Assembly: GCF_003697915.1 (NCBI RefSeq)
Contig: NZ_RCVN01000014.1
Span: 23,033-87,032 of the forward strand
Reading direction: 5' to 3'
DNA: 64,000 nucleotides
Source: Staphylococcus pseudoxylosus
GTDB lineage: Bacteria; Bacillota; Bacilli; Staphylococcales; Staphylococcaceae
Part shown: one piece after another, positions 26,728 through 36,965 of the stretch
Position numbering within the stretch: the first letter of the stretch is position 1
Layout of the letters: each line of letters starts with the position of its first letter
Notes under the pieces: generated by a model
What the model was told of the DNA's origin: nothing
Database searches by the model: none
The model's input: the letters and a program-made list of their open reading frames with translations, nothing else
Made by a program: the position numbers and the translations under genes

Positions 26728-26766
26728 AAAAACAACCGTTATGGACATGTGATTCCATAACGGTTT
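26728..26766 (-). terminator. Terminator after the NETI gene
   Basis: Minus strand AACCGTTATGGA pairs with TCCATAACGGTT around an eight-base loop and runs into GTTTTTAT. Confidence 0.9.
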
Positions 26767-26774
26767 ACCAATCA

Positions 26775-26960
26775 TTATTGTAAAATTTTACCAACAAATT
26801 CTATTTCTTGTTTATACACTTCGAAAGTTCCATCTTCATTCTCTTTATAAAGTGGTTTTTCAAAGCGCTTCACAGGTGTGTAACCTGCGTCACGCATGCG
26901 TTGCAAACAATCTTGAATTGTTTCACTTTCTTCGACTTTAAATTTTTGCTGTTTTTTCAT
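26775..26960 (-). CDS. NETI motif-containing small protein
   Basis: A 61-residue soluble protein ([20 protein letters not shown] at the start) of the small Bacillales family called NETI motif-containing; here the motif region reads SETI. It resembles an RNA-binding-sized domain with alternating charges, but no function is established. Its ATG overlaps the stop of the DUF2179 gene by ATGA, so the pair is translationally coupled. Confidence 0.8.
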   Translation of the reverse strand: MKKQQKFKVEESETIQDCLQRMRDAGYTPVKRFEKPLYKENEDGTFEVYKQEIEFVGKILQ

Positions 26961-27535
26961 ATACTTTCAACTTCATCCGTATCATATTGTTTAAGTTTTT
27001 TACTTCTAACACCTTTCGCCCAGAAACCACCGTGAATCGTACGAGGTTCATACGCCACAATAAATGCTTTTTCATCTATTTGTTTAATGGTCTCTATTAA
27101 CTTAAATTCAAAACGTCGTGGCGTTAAAATTTGTAAGATTAATCGATTTCCGTCACGACCATAAGCTGTATAGTGCGTTACACCGTAACCTAAATCTCTT
27201 AATTGTCGTGGTAAATCTAACTCATATTCAGATGAGGTAACGTTAACGACAGTATAACCTAGCGCTAATTTCTCTTCTATTTTCATACCTACAATAATCC
27301 CAATTGAAAATCCAAATGCATATGCAAACACATTTTGAATTTGATCTAAACTAGACATTACCATGCCTAATCCAACGACGTATACAAGCACTTCTAAAAA
27401 GCTGACAATTGCAGCTACATAGCGATAACCTTTAAGTGTTAATATTGTTCTCATTGTAAGACACGTTACATAGGCAACGTTTATAATAAAAATCGCTAAA
27501 ACCATTAACCATGGATTAGATGTTATCACTGACAT
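26957..27535 (-). CDS. UPF0316/DUF2179 membrane protein
   Basis: A 192-residue protein with three N-terminal membrane helices (residues 8-75) and a C-terminal DUF2179 domain ([17 protein letters not shown]). ATG 27535 (MSVITSNPW) follows AAAGGAAAA and matches the family start; an ATG two codons upstream is possible. DUF2179 domains resemble small-molecule-binding domains of YitT proteins (inference). It is coupled to the NETI gene. Confidence 0.88.
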   Translation of the reverse strand: MSVITSNPWLMVLAIFIINVAYVTCLTMRTILTLKGYRYVAAIVSFLEVLVYVVGLGMVMSSLDQIQNVFAYAFGFSIGIIVGMKIEEKLALGYTVVNVTSSEYELDLPRQLRDLGYGVTHYTAYGRDGNRLILQILTPRRFEFKLIETIKQIDEKAFIVAYEPRTIHGGFWAKGVRSKKLKQYDTDEVESI

Positions 27536-27617
27536 GACCATTTTCCTTTCTGATATCAAATTCAAGTTATTTTACCAACATCTTTTTATTTTGTCACTAA
27601 AAATATTTGGAACTTAT

Positions 27618-28439
27618 TTAATTTTTTGGCCAAGTATATCTTGTATATGCTAGCTCTCTTTTATGTGCAGTTTTAATATAATGATTTTCTATTGTAGTCT
27701 TTGCATCACTAGGTACTGATTTACCTTCTAAATAATCATCGATATCATTATAGCTTACACCTAGTGCTTCTTCATCAGGTAACTGAGGTTTATCTTCTTC
27801 TAAATCGGCAGTAGGTACTTTTTCATAAAGATGTTTGGGTGCACCTAAATATTTTAATAATTGTTTACCTTGCCTTTTATTCAAACCAAATAAAGGCGCA
27901 ATATCTGCAGCACCATCTCCATATTTAGTGTAAAAACCTGTAATATTCTCAGCAGAATGATCCGTACCTACAACGATGCCTTTTTTGTTAGATGCGATTG
28001 AAAATTGAACTTTCATACGCTCTCTAGCTTTCTCATTTCCTTTTTGAAAATCTGTCAAAGTAATTCCAGCATCTTTAAGTGATTGTACACTTTGGTCTAC
28101 TGCAGGTTTAATATTTATAGTTTTGATTTCATCTGGCTGAATATAGGTTAATGCGTCTTCAACCTCTGAAGCATCTTTTTGCTCACCATAAGGTAACTTA
28201 ACCGCTATAAGTTCACACGAATTACCTTCTTCTCTTAATGCTTCAACTGCCATTTGGCATAGTTTTCCAGCTAATGTAGAATCTTGACCACCTGAAATCC
28301 CTAATACTAATGCTTGTACAAATGAGTGGGATTGTACATAACTTTTTATAAAGTGAATAATCTGCTTTGTTTCAACTTTACTTTCTATCTCAGGTTTCAC
28401 TTTCATTTCTCTAACAACAATATCTTGTAGGTTACTCAT
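27618..28439 (-). CDS. nadE: Ammonia-dependent NAD synthetase
   Basis: Converts deamido-NAD to NAD with ATP and ammonia, the last step of NAD salvage. ATG 28439 (MSNLQDIVV) gives 273 residues, the family length. The PP-loop is [14 protein letters not shown]. The conserved [17 protein letters not shown] is intact. The gene overlaps the end of pncB by eight bases, so the two form an operon supplying NAD from nicotinate. Confidence 0.96.
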   Translation of the reverse strand: MSNLQDIVVREMKVKPEIESKVETKQIIHFIKSYVQSHSFVQALVLGISGGQDSTLAGKLCQMAVEALREEGNSCELIAVKLPYGEQKDASEVEDALTYIQPDEIKTINIKPAVDQSVQSLKDAGITLTDFQKGNEKARERMKVQFSIASNKKGIVVGTDHSAENITGFYTKYGDGAADIAPLFGLNKRQGKQLLKYLGAPKHLYEKVPTADLEEDKPQLPDEEALGVSYNDIDDYLEGKSVPSDAKTTIENHYIKTAHKRELAYTRYTWPKN

Positions 28440-29901
28440 TTTCTTCCTCCATCTCTTTAACATGTTCAGCAACTTCAAAAATACGTTTGTGTTTATTTTC
28501 CCAACATGCTGTACTTAAATCTACTGGATACTCTTGAGGATTTAAATGACGTTTATTTTCATCCCATAAGTAATCAAGACTATTTCTTAGATACGTTTGT
28601 GCCTCACTTTCACTTGGCATTTCGTAAACGAGTTGACCATTTTTAAAAATATCATGATGTAAATCTTTGGCTATAAACGATTTTATAAATTTCATTTTAT
28701 AGGTATGAACTGGATGGAATAGTTTTAAAGGTGATTCTTCATATGGATCCTCATGATCGAGTGTAATGTAGTCACCTTCAGCTTTATTTGTTTTTTTATT
28801 GATAATGCGGTAAACATTTTTCTTACCTGGTGTTGTAACTTTTTCAGCATTATTAGAAAGTTTAATACGATCCACGTACTCTCCATTATTATCTTCGACT
28901 GCAACCAATTTATAAACTGCGCCTAATGCAGGTTGATCAAAACCAGTGATGAGTTTTGTTCCGACACCCCAGGAATCAACTTTTGCACCTTGTGATTTCA
29001 AACTCGTAATTGTCTGCTCATCTAAATCATTCGAAGCGATAATTTTAGCATTAGGGAAACCAGCTTCGTCTAGCATACGACGTGCTTCTTTCGATAAATA
29101 TGCTATGTCTCCGGAGTCTAAACGAATACCTACGAAATTAATTTTATCACCTAATTCTTTGGCAACTTTAATTGCTGTCGGTACACCAGATTTTAATGTG
29201 TGGAACGTATCAACTAAGAACACACAATCTTTATGACGCTCAGCATATTTTTTAAACGCGATGTATTCATCACCATATGTTTGTACCATGGCATGTGCAT
29301 GTGTTCCTGAAACAGGAATGCCAAATAGTTTTCCTGCTCGTACATTACTTGTAGAGTTAAATCCACCAATATAGGCAGCTCGAGCTCCCCATAGTGCTGC
29401 ATCCGCTTCTTGCGCTCGACGCGTACCAAATTCCATTAACATATCTTCATGTGCTACTTGTCTAATTCTACTCGCCTTTGTTGTTATCAACGTGTGGAAA
29501 TTAACAATATTTAATAGCATCGTTTCTATTAATTGTGCTTGTATTAATGGCGCCTCGACTCTAAGTAACGGTTCGTTACCAAAGCAAAGTTCCCCTTCTT
29601 GCATTGAACGAATGTTGCCAGTAAATTTTAAATTTTTTAAATAACTTAGAAAATCTTGTTGGTAACCAATAGATTTTAAATAATCGATATCTGATTCTGA
29701 GAAGTGAAAACTATTAATGTAATCAATGACACGTTTCAATCCATTAAAAACAGCATACCCACTATCAAATGGCATATTTCTAAAATACAGATCAAATACT
29801 GCCATACGTTCATGAATCCCATCATTCCAATAACTTTCTGCCATATTTATTTGATATAAATCATTATGCAATACTAACGTATCGTCTTCAAATTGGTACA
29901 C
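28432..29901 (-). CDS. pncB: Nicotinate phosphoribosyltransferase
   Basis: Forms nicotinate mononucleotide from nicotinate and PRPP. GTG 29901 (read as [14 protein letters not shown]) has GGAGAG six bases upstream and yields 489 residues, the staphylococcal length; the ATG two codons earlier overlaps that site. Characteristic blocks are [26 protein letters not shown] and [19 protein letters not shown]. First gene of pncB-nadE, divergent from nos. Confidence 0.94.
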   Translation of the reverse strand: MYQFEDDTLVLHNDLYQINMAESYWNDGIHERMAVFDLYFRNMPFDSGYAVFNGLKRVIDYINSFHFSESDIDYLKSIGYQQDFLSYLKNLKFTGNIRSMQEGELCFGNEPLLRVEAPLIQAQLIETMLLNIVNFHTLITTKASRIRQVAHEDMLMEFGTRRAQEADAALWGARAAYIGGFNSTSNVRAGKLFGIPVSGTHAHAMVQTYGDEYIAFKKYAERHKDCVFLVDTFHTLKSGVPTAIKVAKELGDKINFVGIRLDSGDIAYLSKEARRMLDEAGFPNAKIIASNDLDEQTITSLKSQGAKVDSWGVGTKLITGFDQPALGAVYKLVAVEDNNGEYVDRIKLSNNAEKVTTPGKKNVYRIINKKTNKAEGDYITLDHEDPYEESPLKLFHPVHTYKMKFIKSFIAKDLHHDIFKNGQLVYEMPSESEAQTYLRNSLDYLWDENKRHLNPQEYPVDLSTACWENKHKRIFEVAEHVKEMEEENE

Positions 29902-30142
29902 AACCATCTCTCCAATCGGCTTTTCCATTAGTTTAGCATAAATGAAAGCTTGATAGCACATGAAAGAGGACTTAAATATACTGGAAAATTCAACATAAGA
30001 TTATATCTTTTTCATATACAATTTAATCTATGATTTAAATTTGTTAAAAATGTGACATGACTAACGACAAAGTCGTGACATTTATATGATATAAGATTAT
30101 AAAAATTCAAAAATGATTTATAATCTTTATTGAGGTGTTTAT
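29902..30142. promoter_or_regulatory. Divergent pncB/nos control region
   Basis: AT-rich. From about 30050 to 30083 an imperfect dyad (ATGTGACATGACT ... AGTCGTGACAT) lies just before an AT-rich -10-like stretch (TATGATATAAGAT, 30084-30096) of the nos gene. This could be a regulator site; no known consensus matches well. Confidence 0.35.
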
Positions 30143-31207
30143 ATGTTAAAAGAAGCAAAATCCTTCATCAACACAATGTATAAAGAATTAAATTATGATA
30201 ACCAAAGTATTTCAAAAAGAATTAAAGAAATTGAATATGCCATCGAAACAACTGGGACTTATGAACATACCGCAGAAGAATTAACGTATGGAACTAAAAT
30301 GGCCTGGCGTAATTCCAATCGTTGTATTGGTCGATTTTTTTGGGATTCATTAACCGTTGTTGATGCTAGACACATACAATCTGAAAATGAATTTATTAAT
30401 GCAATCGAAAACCACATTGCAACAGCGACAAATAACGGGAAAATAAAACCTTATATTACAATATTCTCGAAGGATAACCCTCCACAAATATTTAATAATC
30501 AATTAATCAGATATGCAGGTTATGAAGATATAGGTGATCCCGCAGAAAAAAGTATTACGCAACTTGCTGAACATCTTGGCTGGCATGGTGACCATACTGA
30601 TTTCGATATTTTACCTTTAATTTATAAAATGCCTAATGGTGCAATGAAATATCATGAATATCAACCACACTTAATCAAAGAAGTTGCAATTGAACATGAC
30701 CATTTTCCAAAATTACAGCAACTTGGATTGAAATGGTACGCGCTGCCAATCATATCAAGCATGGATTTAAAGATTGGAGGTATGACATATCCAACCGCAC
30801 CATTTAATGGTTGGTATATGGTAAATGAAATAGCTGTACGTAATTTCACAGATGCTTATCGTTATAATTTATTGGAAAGTGTTGCAGAAGCATTTGAATT
30901 TGATACACTAAAGAATAATTCTTTCAATAAAGATCGCACACTTGTCGAATTGAATTATGCAGTTTATCACTCATTCAAAAAAGCAGGGGTATCTATTGTT
31001 GATCATCTCACTGCATCGAAACAATTTGAAAGATTTGAATTAAATGAAACAAGCAATGGTAGAGAAGTTACTGGTAAATGGTCATGGCTAGCTCCTTCCC
31101 TGTCACCCACATTAGTATCCAATTATCATCACGGATATAAAAATGTTATGAAAGAGCCTAATTTCTTTTATAAAAAAACAGAAGCTACTGGTTGTCCATT
31201 TCATTAA
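30143..31207 (+). CDS. nos: Nitric oxide synthase oxygenase
   Basis: Bacterial NOS, an oxygenase-only haem enzyme making NO from arginine with partner reductases. It protects against oxidative stress and tunes respiration in S. aureus. It has 354 residues. The haem thiolate is Cys61 in [13 protein letters not shown], and the arginine-site region reads [14 protein letters not shown] near residue 225. GAGGTGTTTAT precedes the ATG. pheA follows after 39 nt, the conserved staphylococcal nos-pheA pairing. Confidence 0.96.
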   Translation: MLKEAKSFINTMYKELNYDNQSISKRIKEIEYAIETTGTYEHTAEELTYGTKMAWRNSNRCIGRFFWDSLTVVDARHIQSENEFINAIENHIATATNNGKIKPYITIFSKDNPPQIFNNQLIRYAGYEDIGDPAEKSITQLAEHLGWHGDHTDFDILPLIYKMPNGAMKYHEYQPHLIKEVAIEHDHFPKLQQLGLKWYALPIISSMDLKIGGMTYPTAPFNGWYMVNEIAVRNFTDAYRYNLLESVAEAFEFDTLKNNSFNKDRTLVELNYAVYHSFKKAGVSIVDHLTASKQFERFELNETSNGREVTGKWSWLAPSLSPTLVSNYHHGYKNVMKEPNFFYKKTEATGCPFH

Positions 31208-31246
31208 CGACCCTACCACACACATATAAACAAGGGGTAACGTCAA

Positions 31247-32050
31247 ATGAAACTTTATTATTTAGGTCCAAAAGGAACTTTTTCGTACTTAGCTGCAACA
31301 CAATATCAATCAGAAACAGACATAGATTATGTATCAAAGTCTAATTTATATGAGGTAGTCGCGGCTGTATCTGAAGACGACGATAGTATAGCTGTTGTGC
31401 CAATTGAAAATTCAATAGAAGGCACGATTAATATCGTTGCAGATGCATTAACACAACAAAATATTTATGCACAAGGCGAACTACATTTAGATATTCAATT
31501 TGCACTATATGGTGTTGATGGCGCTGCTGTGAACGATATTTCAAAAGTTTATTCTATTGGACCTGCCATTAGTCAAACTAGTAAATATATCCAATCATAT
31601 GGCTTCGAGATTGATTACGTGGATAGCACAATTAAAAGCTTAGATATGATTAAGCATGGCGTCGGTGCTATTGCACCACTTGGCAGTGGAGAAACATATG
31701 GTTACACACCTATAGAGCAAAATATAGAAGATTATCCACATAACGTTACTCGTTTTTTAGTCGTTAGTAACCAACCACGTCATATAGAAAATGCTAGCGA
31801 TACTATGTTACTTATAACCCCACAGTTCGACAAACCAGGGTTATTAGCTAGTATATTAAACACATTTGTATTGTTTAATATTAACTTATCTTGGATTGAG
31901 TCTAGACCTTTAAAAACTCAACTAGGTATGTATCACTTTTTTGTCCAAGCAGACACACCAATAACAGAAGATTTATCTAAAGTAATTAAAATTCTCAATA
32001 CTTTAGACTTCCAAGTTACTATAATCGGTTCATTTAATAAATTGAATTAG
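31247..32050 (+). CDS. pheA: Prephenate dehydratase
   Basis: Makes phenylpyruvate for phenylalanine synthesis. It has 267 residues. The N-terminal PDT domain begins YYLGPKGTFSYLAA. The conserved TRFL motif (NVTRFLVVSNQ) is near residue 165. A C-terminal ACT domain with GLLASIL and ESRPLKT binds phenylalanine for feedback inhibition. AGGGGTAACG precedes the ATG. Operon partner of nos. Confidence 0.95.
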   Translation: MKLYYLGPKGTFSYLAATQYQSETDIDYVSKSNLYEVVAAVSEDDDSIAVVPIENSIEGTINIVADALTQQNIYAQGELHLDIQFALYGVDGAAVNDISKVYSIGPAISQTSKYIQSYGFEIDYVDSTIKSLDMIKHGVGAIAPLGSGETYGYTPIEQNIEDYPHNVTRFLVVSNQPRHIENASDTMLLITPQFDKPGLLASILNTFVLFNINLSWIESRPLKTQLGMYHFFVQADTPITEDLSKVIKILNTLDFQVTIIGSFNKLN

Positions 32051-32163
32051 CACAAGCTAATGCGCAACAAGCTACTTCATCATTCAATCGTTGATATAAA
32101 TTTAAAAATGCTATTAAACTAGGTTATTTATCGTCAAAGAAAACTATTCAATGATAATTATCA

Positions 32164-32206
32164 TAATGCCGACATCGTCTCCTCTGACTTTGTCGGCATT
32201 TTTTGT
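32164..32206 (+). terminator. nos-pheA terminator
   Basis: AATGCCGACA pairs with TGTCGGCATT around an imperfect loop and is followed by TTTTTG. Confidence 0.85.
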
Positions 32207-32278
32207 CTATTACATATCCACTATATTATGAATAGCTACTTATTTATAAACTAAATTAATTAACTTGATACATTATTA

Positions 32279-32333
32279 AAAAAGCACACCGTACCATAGC
32301 GTTACGTTGAGTAACTTTGATACGATATGCCTT
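32279..32333 (-). terminator. sdcS terminator
   Basis: On the minus strand an interrupted stem (CGTATCAAAGTTAC / GTAACGCTATGGTACG) with flanking GCA/TGC leads into CTTTTTTA. It lies directly after sdcS. Confidence 0.75.
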
Positions 32334-32360
32334 CTAAATAATATAAGGTTTCTTATTTTA

Positions 32361-33920
32361 TCATTTCAATGGTAATGGTTTTGTAACATCAATACCTAAC
32401 ACTGGTGGTACTAAGAAATACACAACTAAGACAATCACAACTATACTTAATAAATTGACCCAAAAACCTACAGAGGCCATCTTCTTGATACTTATTCTAC
32501 CCGTACCAAATACAATAGCATTTGGTGGCGTTCCAACTGGTAACATATATGCACAATTGGCAGCCATAGCTGCTGGCACCATAAGTAATAGCGGATGCAC
32601 ATTTACTGCAACAGAAAGTGTTGCCAAAATAGGTAAAATCATTGTAGCTGTTGCTGTATTTGATGTAATTTCAGTTAAGAATAAAACAAATATTGTGATT
32701 ACAAGAACAATAATCAATGGACTTACACCCTCGATTAATTTCAATTGTTCACCAAGCCAATTTGCCAATCCACTTTCTGAAATACCTTTTGCTAAAGCTA
32801 AACCACCACCAAACAGTATTAAAACACCCCAAGGCAATTCTTTAGCAACTTCCCAATCTATAATCCTCTTATGTTTTTCTTTGTTTTTAGCAGGAATAAG
32901 AAATAACAAAACAGATATAAACATTGCAATTGTGCCATCAGCAACTTCTGAAGTAACTGACCAATTTTTTAATAAAAATTCTCTGCTAATCCACAAGAAA
33001 CTGGCAAGTAAGAATATAACTGAAACGATTTTTTCTTCATATTTCATTTTACCTAATTCATTTAATTTTTCTTTAATCAATTTTTGTCCGCCAGGTAATG
33101 CTTTCATATCATGCTTGAATGCAACATAACGAATATATATCCAAACTAAGAAGAGTAATACAATGACTGTGGGCACACCAATAATCATCCATTTAGCAAA
33201 ACTAATTTCTTCCCCAAATGCTGATTGATATTGCCCTTTTAAAATTATCAAAGGGGGTGTCCCAATCAGTGTACCAAGTCCTCCAATTGTTCCTGCGTAA
33301 CCAATCGCAAGCACAAGAGATTGTTCAAATTTAGATATACTTTCTGGTTTAGTATTTTGACTTTTTAATTCATTTGCTTCTTTTATAATCGCAAGACCAA
33401 TAGGTATCATTATCATCACGGCTGCGGTATTAGAAACAAACATTGATAAAAATCCAGTAGCAATCATAAAGCCTAATAAAATCTTCCCAGTGCTTGTACC
33501 AAGTGTATTAATAATAGATAAAGCAACACGAGTATGTAAATTCCATCTTTCCATCGCTATAGCTAAAATAAAACCACCTAAGAATAAGAAAATAATATCA
33601 TTACCATATTGAGCTGAAACTTCTTCTGGATTCAATACATGGCCTACTGGTAATAAAATCAACGGCAACAAGCTAGTCGCAGCAATAGGTATTGCTTCAG
33701 TAATCCACCAAGTCGCTATCCAAAGTGTGATTGCTAAAACATAAATACCCTTACCCGATAAATCATCCGGATGAAATAATAATAACGTTAATGCAAATAA
33801 TAACGGTCCCAATATTAAACCTGTTAATTGACCGGCATTATATGACTTCTTTTCCTTTTTATTTGAAAAAAATGTCAAATAATGTGATCGTCTCATATCC
33901 CCTTTATTTAAATCGTTCAT
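32361..33920 (-). CDS. sdcS: Sodium-dependent dicarboxylate transporter SdcS
   Basis: A 519-residue symporter of the DASS/SLC13 family that takes up succinate, fumarate and malate with sodium. It has about 11-14 membrane segments. The SNT sodium/substrate motifs occur twice, in FVSNTAAVMIMIPIG and in TEITSNTATATMILP. The C-terminal PVGTPPNAIVFG is intact. AAAGGGGGAAG precedes ATG 33920. Single gene with a terminator. Confidence 0.95.
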   Translation of the reverse strand: MNDLNKGDMRRSHYLTFFSNKKEKKSYNAGQLTGLILGPLLFALTLLLFHPDDLSGKGIYVLAITLWIATWWITEAIPIAATSLLPLILLPVGHVLNPEEVSAQYGNDIIFLFLGGFILAIAMERWNLHTRVALSIINTLGTSTGKILLGFMIATGFLSMFVSNTAAVMIMIPIGLAIIKEANELKSQNTKPESISKFEQSLVLAIGYAGTIGGLGTLIGTPPLIILKGQYQSAFGEEISFAKWMIIGVPTVIVLLFLVWIYIRYVAFKHDMKALPGGQKLIKEKLNELGKMKYEEKIVSVIFLLASFLWISREFLLKNWSVTSEVADGTIAMFISVLLFLIPAKNKEKHKRIIDWEVAKELPWGVLILFGGGLALAKGISESGLANWLGEQLKLIEGVSPLIIVLVITIFVLFLTEITSNTATATMILPILATLSVAVNVHPLLLMVPAAMAANCAYMLPVGTPPNAIVFGTGRISIKKMASVGFWVNLLSIVVIVLVVYFLVPPVLGIDVTKPLPLK

Positions 33921-34056
33921 AATGTCTTCCCCCTTTTAATTATTATCTGAATATTCATAATAATTTATTAGAGTATAACATAATATATTTTAAATAGGGT
34001 CAGTATTTTTAATCGCTTATATAAAGAATATTTATGATTTTATTTCAAAAATATAA

Positions 34057-35145
34057 TCATTCTACACGAACTTTTTTTATTTTAATATCACTCTCTTTAT
34101 TATTAAATAGTATTAATCTCTCTATATCTTGTAAATGCATATTTTGTGATGAATGATCAAAACTATTATCAGCTATAAGTACAGCTTGATGTTTAACTTC
34201 ATTATAACTTTGAATGCGTATTGATTCGTTACTCATTTCACCAATAAAACTATTTTGATAAATATTTAAATTACTGCCAGCTTGTGTCCCACGCTCTTTA
34301 CCTTTTAAGTCTTTCGCATTTTTACCGTCTTTAACTGCTAAAAACCTTATCCCACCAGCACAATTTTTAAATATATTATGATGAATATAAGTATTTTTTG
34401 ATTTCAATGGGGTAAGTGCGTATTGATTCAATCCATCAAATATATTATAGCGGATATGAATATTTTGATAATACTGATCATAACGACTGGCATGTGAGCC
34501 TATTGCACGATTCCAACTCTGCATTGTGGGTGTATCTGAATTACCATAATAGCAATGCTCTATAATTACATTTTTAGTAATTGTTCCATCGGTAGCACCA
34601 AATTTAGGAAAAGCACCCGGAACCTGTATATCTATCTGAACCGCTTCAGAGAAAAAACGCGTTCCATCTGGATCTCTAAATCCTAAAAACTTACAATTAT
34701 TGATATACAATCCATTGATACCACACGCATCTAAACAATGCCCGCCTACAACATCTTTAAAAGTTACATTTTGTATCTGAATATCTTCTGCGTGTCCCAT
34801 GCACATTGTTGTATTATTGTATGGATATTTGAAACCATTCATATCAAATGTGCCACCAGATATGTGGATATGACTATTGCCTTTATACCCATAATACAAT
34901 TTGAATCTGCGTCCATTTTTCAACAATGTATCTTTTCCACATCTTTTAAGCACTGCCGCTTCGTCTAGTAACAACGTTGTTGAATCATATATAACGAGTG
35001 GTTTACGTATATGATACTCACCTTCTGGTACATATATCGTCGTTGGTTTATGCTTCTTAGCATAATTTAGCGCTTTTTGTATCGCTCTTGTATCTGCGTA
35101 TTTACTTTTTCCTTTTAAACCAAATTGTTTTGCATTAATTATCAT
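34057..35145 (-). CDS. Right-handed beta-helix (pectate-lyase-like) protein
   Basis: A 362-residue protein starting [20 protein letters not shown], the opening block of pectate-lyase/GH28-like fold enzymes (ligand loop, then DTRAIQKAL). Many repeated NIHIRYN/HHNIF/NSFIGE rungs follow, the parallel beta-helix repeat. There is no signal peptide, so it would be cytoplasmic or released without the Sec pathway. It probably acts on a sugar polymer or is a phage-tail-like fold; I cannot name a substrate. It is divergent from pncA. Confidence 0.65.
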   Translation of the reverse strand: MIINAKQFGLKGKSKYADTRAIQKALNYAKKHKPTTIYVPEGEYHIRKPLVIYDSTTLLLDEAAVLKRCGKDTLLKNGRRFKLYYGYKGNSHIHISGGTFDMNGFKYPYNNTTMCMGHAEDIQIQNVTFKDVVGGHCLDACGINGLYINNCKFLGFRDPDGTRFFSEAVQIDIQVPGAFPKFGATDGTITKNVIIEHCYYGNSDTPTMQSWNRAIGSHASRYDQYYQNIHIRYNIFDGLNQYALTPLKSKNTYIHHNIFKNCAGGIRFLAVKDGKNAKDLKGKERGTQAGSNLNIYQNSFIGEMSNESIRIQSYNEVKHQAVLIADNSFDHSSQNMHLQDIERLILFNNKESDIKIKKVRVE

Positions 35146-35282
35146 ATGCTAATTCCTTTCTGAGCTATTACTTTATAATATACAAAAATGATATCTTTCA
35201 AACGCATTTACACTCCCTTTATTGATTGAGCGACTTAGTATATAATTACTTTTATATTGTTTATTGGGAGTGTTTTTATCTT

Positions 35283-35834
35283 ATGAAGAAAAGCGCATTA
35301 ATCGTTGTTGACTACTCGAATGACTTTGTAGCTGACAACGGAAAATTAACTTGCGGCCTACCAGGTCAGCAGATTGAAAACTATATTGTTGAACGAATTG
35401 AAGTGTACAACAAAAAACAACACGATATCTTTTTCATGATGGATTTACATTATGAAGAAAATAAATATCACCCAGAAAGTAATTTATTCCCTCCACATAA
35501 TATTATTGGTACTGTTGGTAGAGAACTCTATGGCAAAGTGAATGATATCTATCAAAATATTTTGTTTAATGATCACATACATTACCTAGATAAAACACGT
35601 TACGATGCTTTCTGTGGGACCTCTTTAGATTTAATGCTAAGAGAGCGAAATATTACACACTTGGAATTTGTCGGAGTATGTACAGATATTTGCGTGCTTC
35701 ATTCAGCAATTAGTGCTTATAATCTAGGGTACGCAATAACTATTTCACATCGTGGGGTTGCTTCCTTTAATCCTTCGGGTCATGCATGGGCTTTAGATCA
35801 TTTTAAAAATTCACTAGGTGCTGTAGTAGAATAA
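35283..35834 (+). CDS. pncA: Nicotinamidase PncA
   Basis: Hydrolyses nicotinamide to nicotinate, feeding PncB and NadE encoded 6 kb away. ATG 35283 (MKKSALIVVDYSNDF) gives 183 residues; the open frame from 35226 has no ribosome site. Catalytic Asp in VVDYSNDF, Lys in LDKTRYDAF and nucleophile Cys in GVCTDICVLHS. Metal ligands are in FMMDLHYEENKYHPES. An isochorismatase-type hydrolase, but the metal site and similarity to S. aureus PncA favour nicotinamidase. Confidence 0.9.
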   Translation: MKKSALIVVDYSNDFVADNGKLTCGLPGQQIENYIVERIEVYNKKQHDIFFMMDLHYEENKYHPESNLFPPHNIIGTVGRELYGKVNDIYQNILFNDHIHYLDKTRYDAFCGTSLDLMLRERNITHLEFVGVCTDICVLHSAISAYNLGYAITISHRGVASFNPSGHAWALDHFKNSLGAVVE

Positions 35835-35889
35835 CTATGCAAAATCGTGCTAGAATAATAGTAACTATATAAATAAGGAGAATTTAGAT

Positions 35890-36816
35890 ATGGCAAAAAC
35901 TTATATTTTCGGACATAAAAATCCAGACACAGACGCAATTTCATCTGCTATTATCATGGCAGATTTCGAACAACAAACAGGTAACACTGAAGCTACAGCA
36001 TACCGTTTAGGCGAAGTAGGACCTGAAACACAATATGCTTTAGATCATTTTAATGTAACTGCACCAGCGTTACTTAATGATGATTTATCCGATCAAAAAG
36101 TAATATTAGTAGACCATAATGAATTCCAACAAAGTGCTGATTCAATTAATGATGCTACAATTCAACATGTGGTCGATCACCACAGAATTTCTAACTTTGA
36201 AACGGCAGCACCACTATACTACCGTTCTGAACCAGTCGGTTGTACAGCTACAATTTTATACAAAATGTATCAAGAACGCGGTTTTGAAATCAAACCAGAA
36301 ATTGCTGGATTAATGGTATCAGCAATTATCTCAGATAGTCTATTGTTCAAATCACCTACTTGTACAGAAGAAGATGTAAAAGCAGCTGAAGCATTAAAAT
36401 CAATTGCTGGTGTTGACCTAGAAACTTATGGTTTAGAAATGTTAAAAGCTGGCGCTTCTACTAAAGAAAAATCAGCAACAGACATTTTAACTATGGACGC
36501 AAAGTCATTCAACATGGGTGACTATGTAACTCGTATCGCACAAGTTAATACTGTTGATATTGATGAAGTGTTTGCACGTCAAGAAGAATTGGAAAAAGAA
36601 ATGTTAGAAGTAAGTGCTAATGAAAAATATGATTTATTTGTCTTAGTTGTTACAGACATTATTAATAGCGACTCTAAAATCTTAGTCGTTGGTGCTGAAA
36701 AAGATAAAGTTGGCATTGCTTTCGATGTAGAGCTTGATAACAATACTGCGTTCTTACCTGGTGTTGTATCACGTAAAAAACAAGTAGTTCCACAAATCAC
36801 AGACGCTTTAAACTAG
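35890..36816 (+). CDS. ppaC: Manganese-dependent inorganic pyrophosphatase (family II)
   Basis: Cytoplasmic DHH-family pyrophosphatase that pulls biosynthetic reactions forward. It has 308 residues. Metal ligands are in GHKNPDTDAISSA, LVDHNE and VDHHRI, and the C-terminal DHHA2 domain carries SRKKQVVPQ. AAGGAGAATT precedes the ATG. It follows pncA by 55 nt. Confidence 0.96.
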   Translation: MAKTYIFGHKNPDTDAISSAIIMADFEQQTGNTEATAYRLGEVGPETQYALDHFNVTAPALLNDDLSDQKVILVDHNEFQQSADSINDATIQHVVDHHRISNFETAAPLYYRSEPVGCTATILYKMYQERGFEIKPEIAGLMVSAIISDSLLFKSPTCTEEDVKAAEALKSIAGVDLETYGLEMLKAGASTKEKSATDILTMDAKSFNMGDYVTRIAQVNTVDIDEVFARQEELEKEMLEVSANEKYDLFVLVVTDIINSDSKILVVGAEKDKVGIAFDVELDNNTAFLPGVVSRKKQVVPQITDALN

Positions 36817-36885
36817 TCAAACGCCTTTAAGTTAGTACAGTTTTAAGGTGATTTTAATTAAATATCTAGATTTAAAAATTCATTA

Positions 36886-36918
36886 TACTGGAGCATAGTT
36901 CATATGTTCCAGTTTTTT
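36886..36918 (+). terminator. ppaC terminator
   Basis: ACTGGA...TCCAGT hairpin followed by TTTTTT, about 70 nt after the ppaC stop. Confidence 0.75.
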
Positions 36919-36965
36919 ATCACTTATACTTACGAATTGCATCTATCATACTAGGAGGAATATAT

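Larger units (their letters stand above)
32051..32360. other. 310-bp convergent intergenic region
   Basis: No gene. It holds the two terminators listed next, and a palindrome TGATAATTATCA at about 32150 that looks Fur-like but lies between converging genes. Confidence 0.7.

Noticed and set aside
32149..32166. Palindrome TGATAATTATCA resembling a Fur box
   Set aside because: It lies between converging genes beside a terminator with no start or promoter to control; AT-rich palindromes are expected by chance.
32455..33129. 224-codon plus-strand frame
   Set aside because: Antisense shadow of sdcS, whose product matches the family from end to end.
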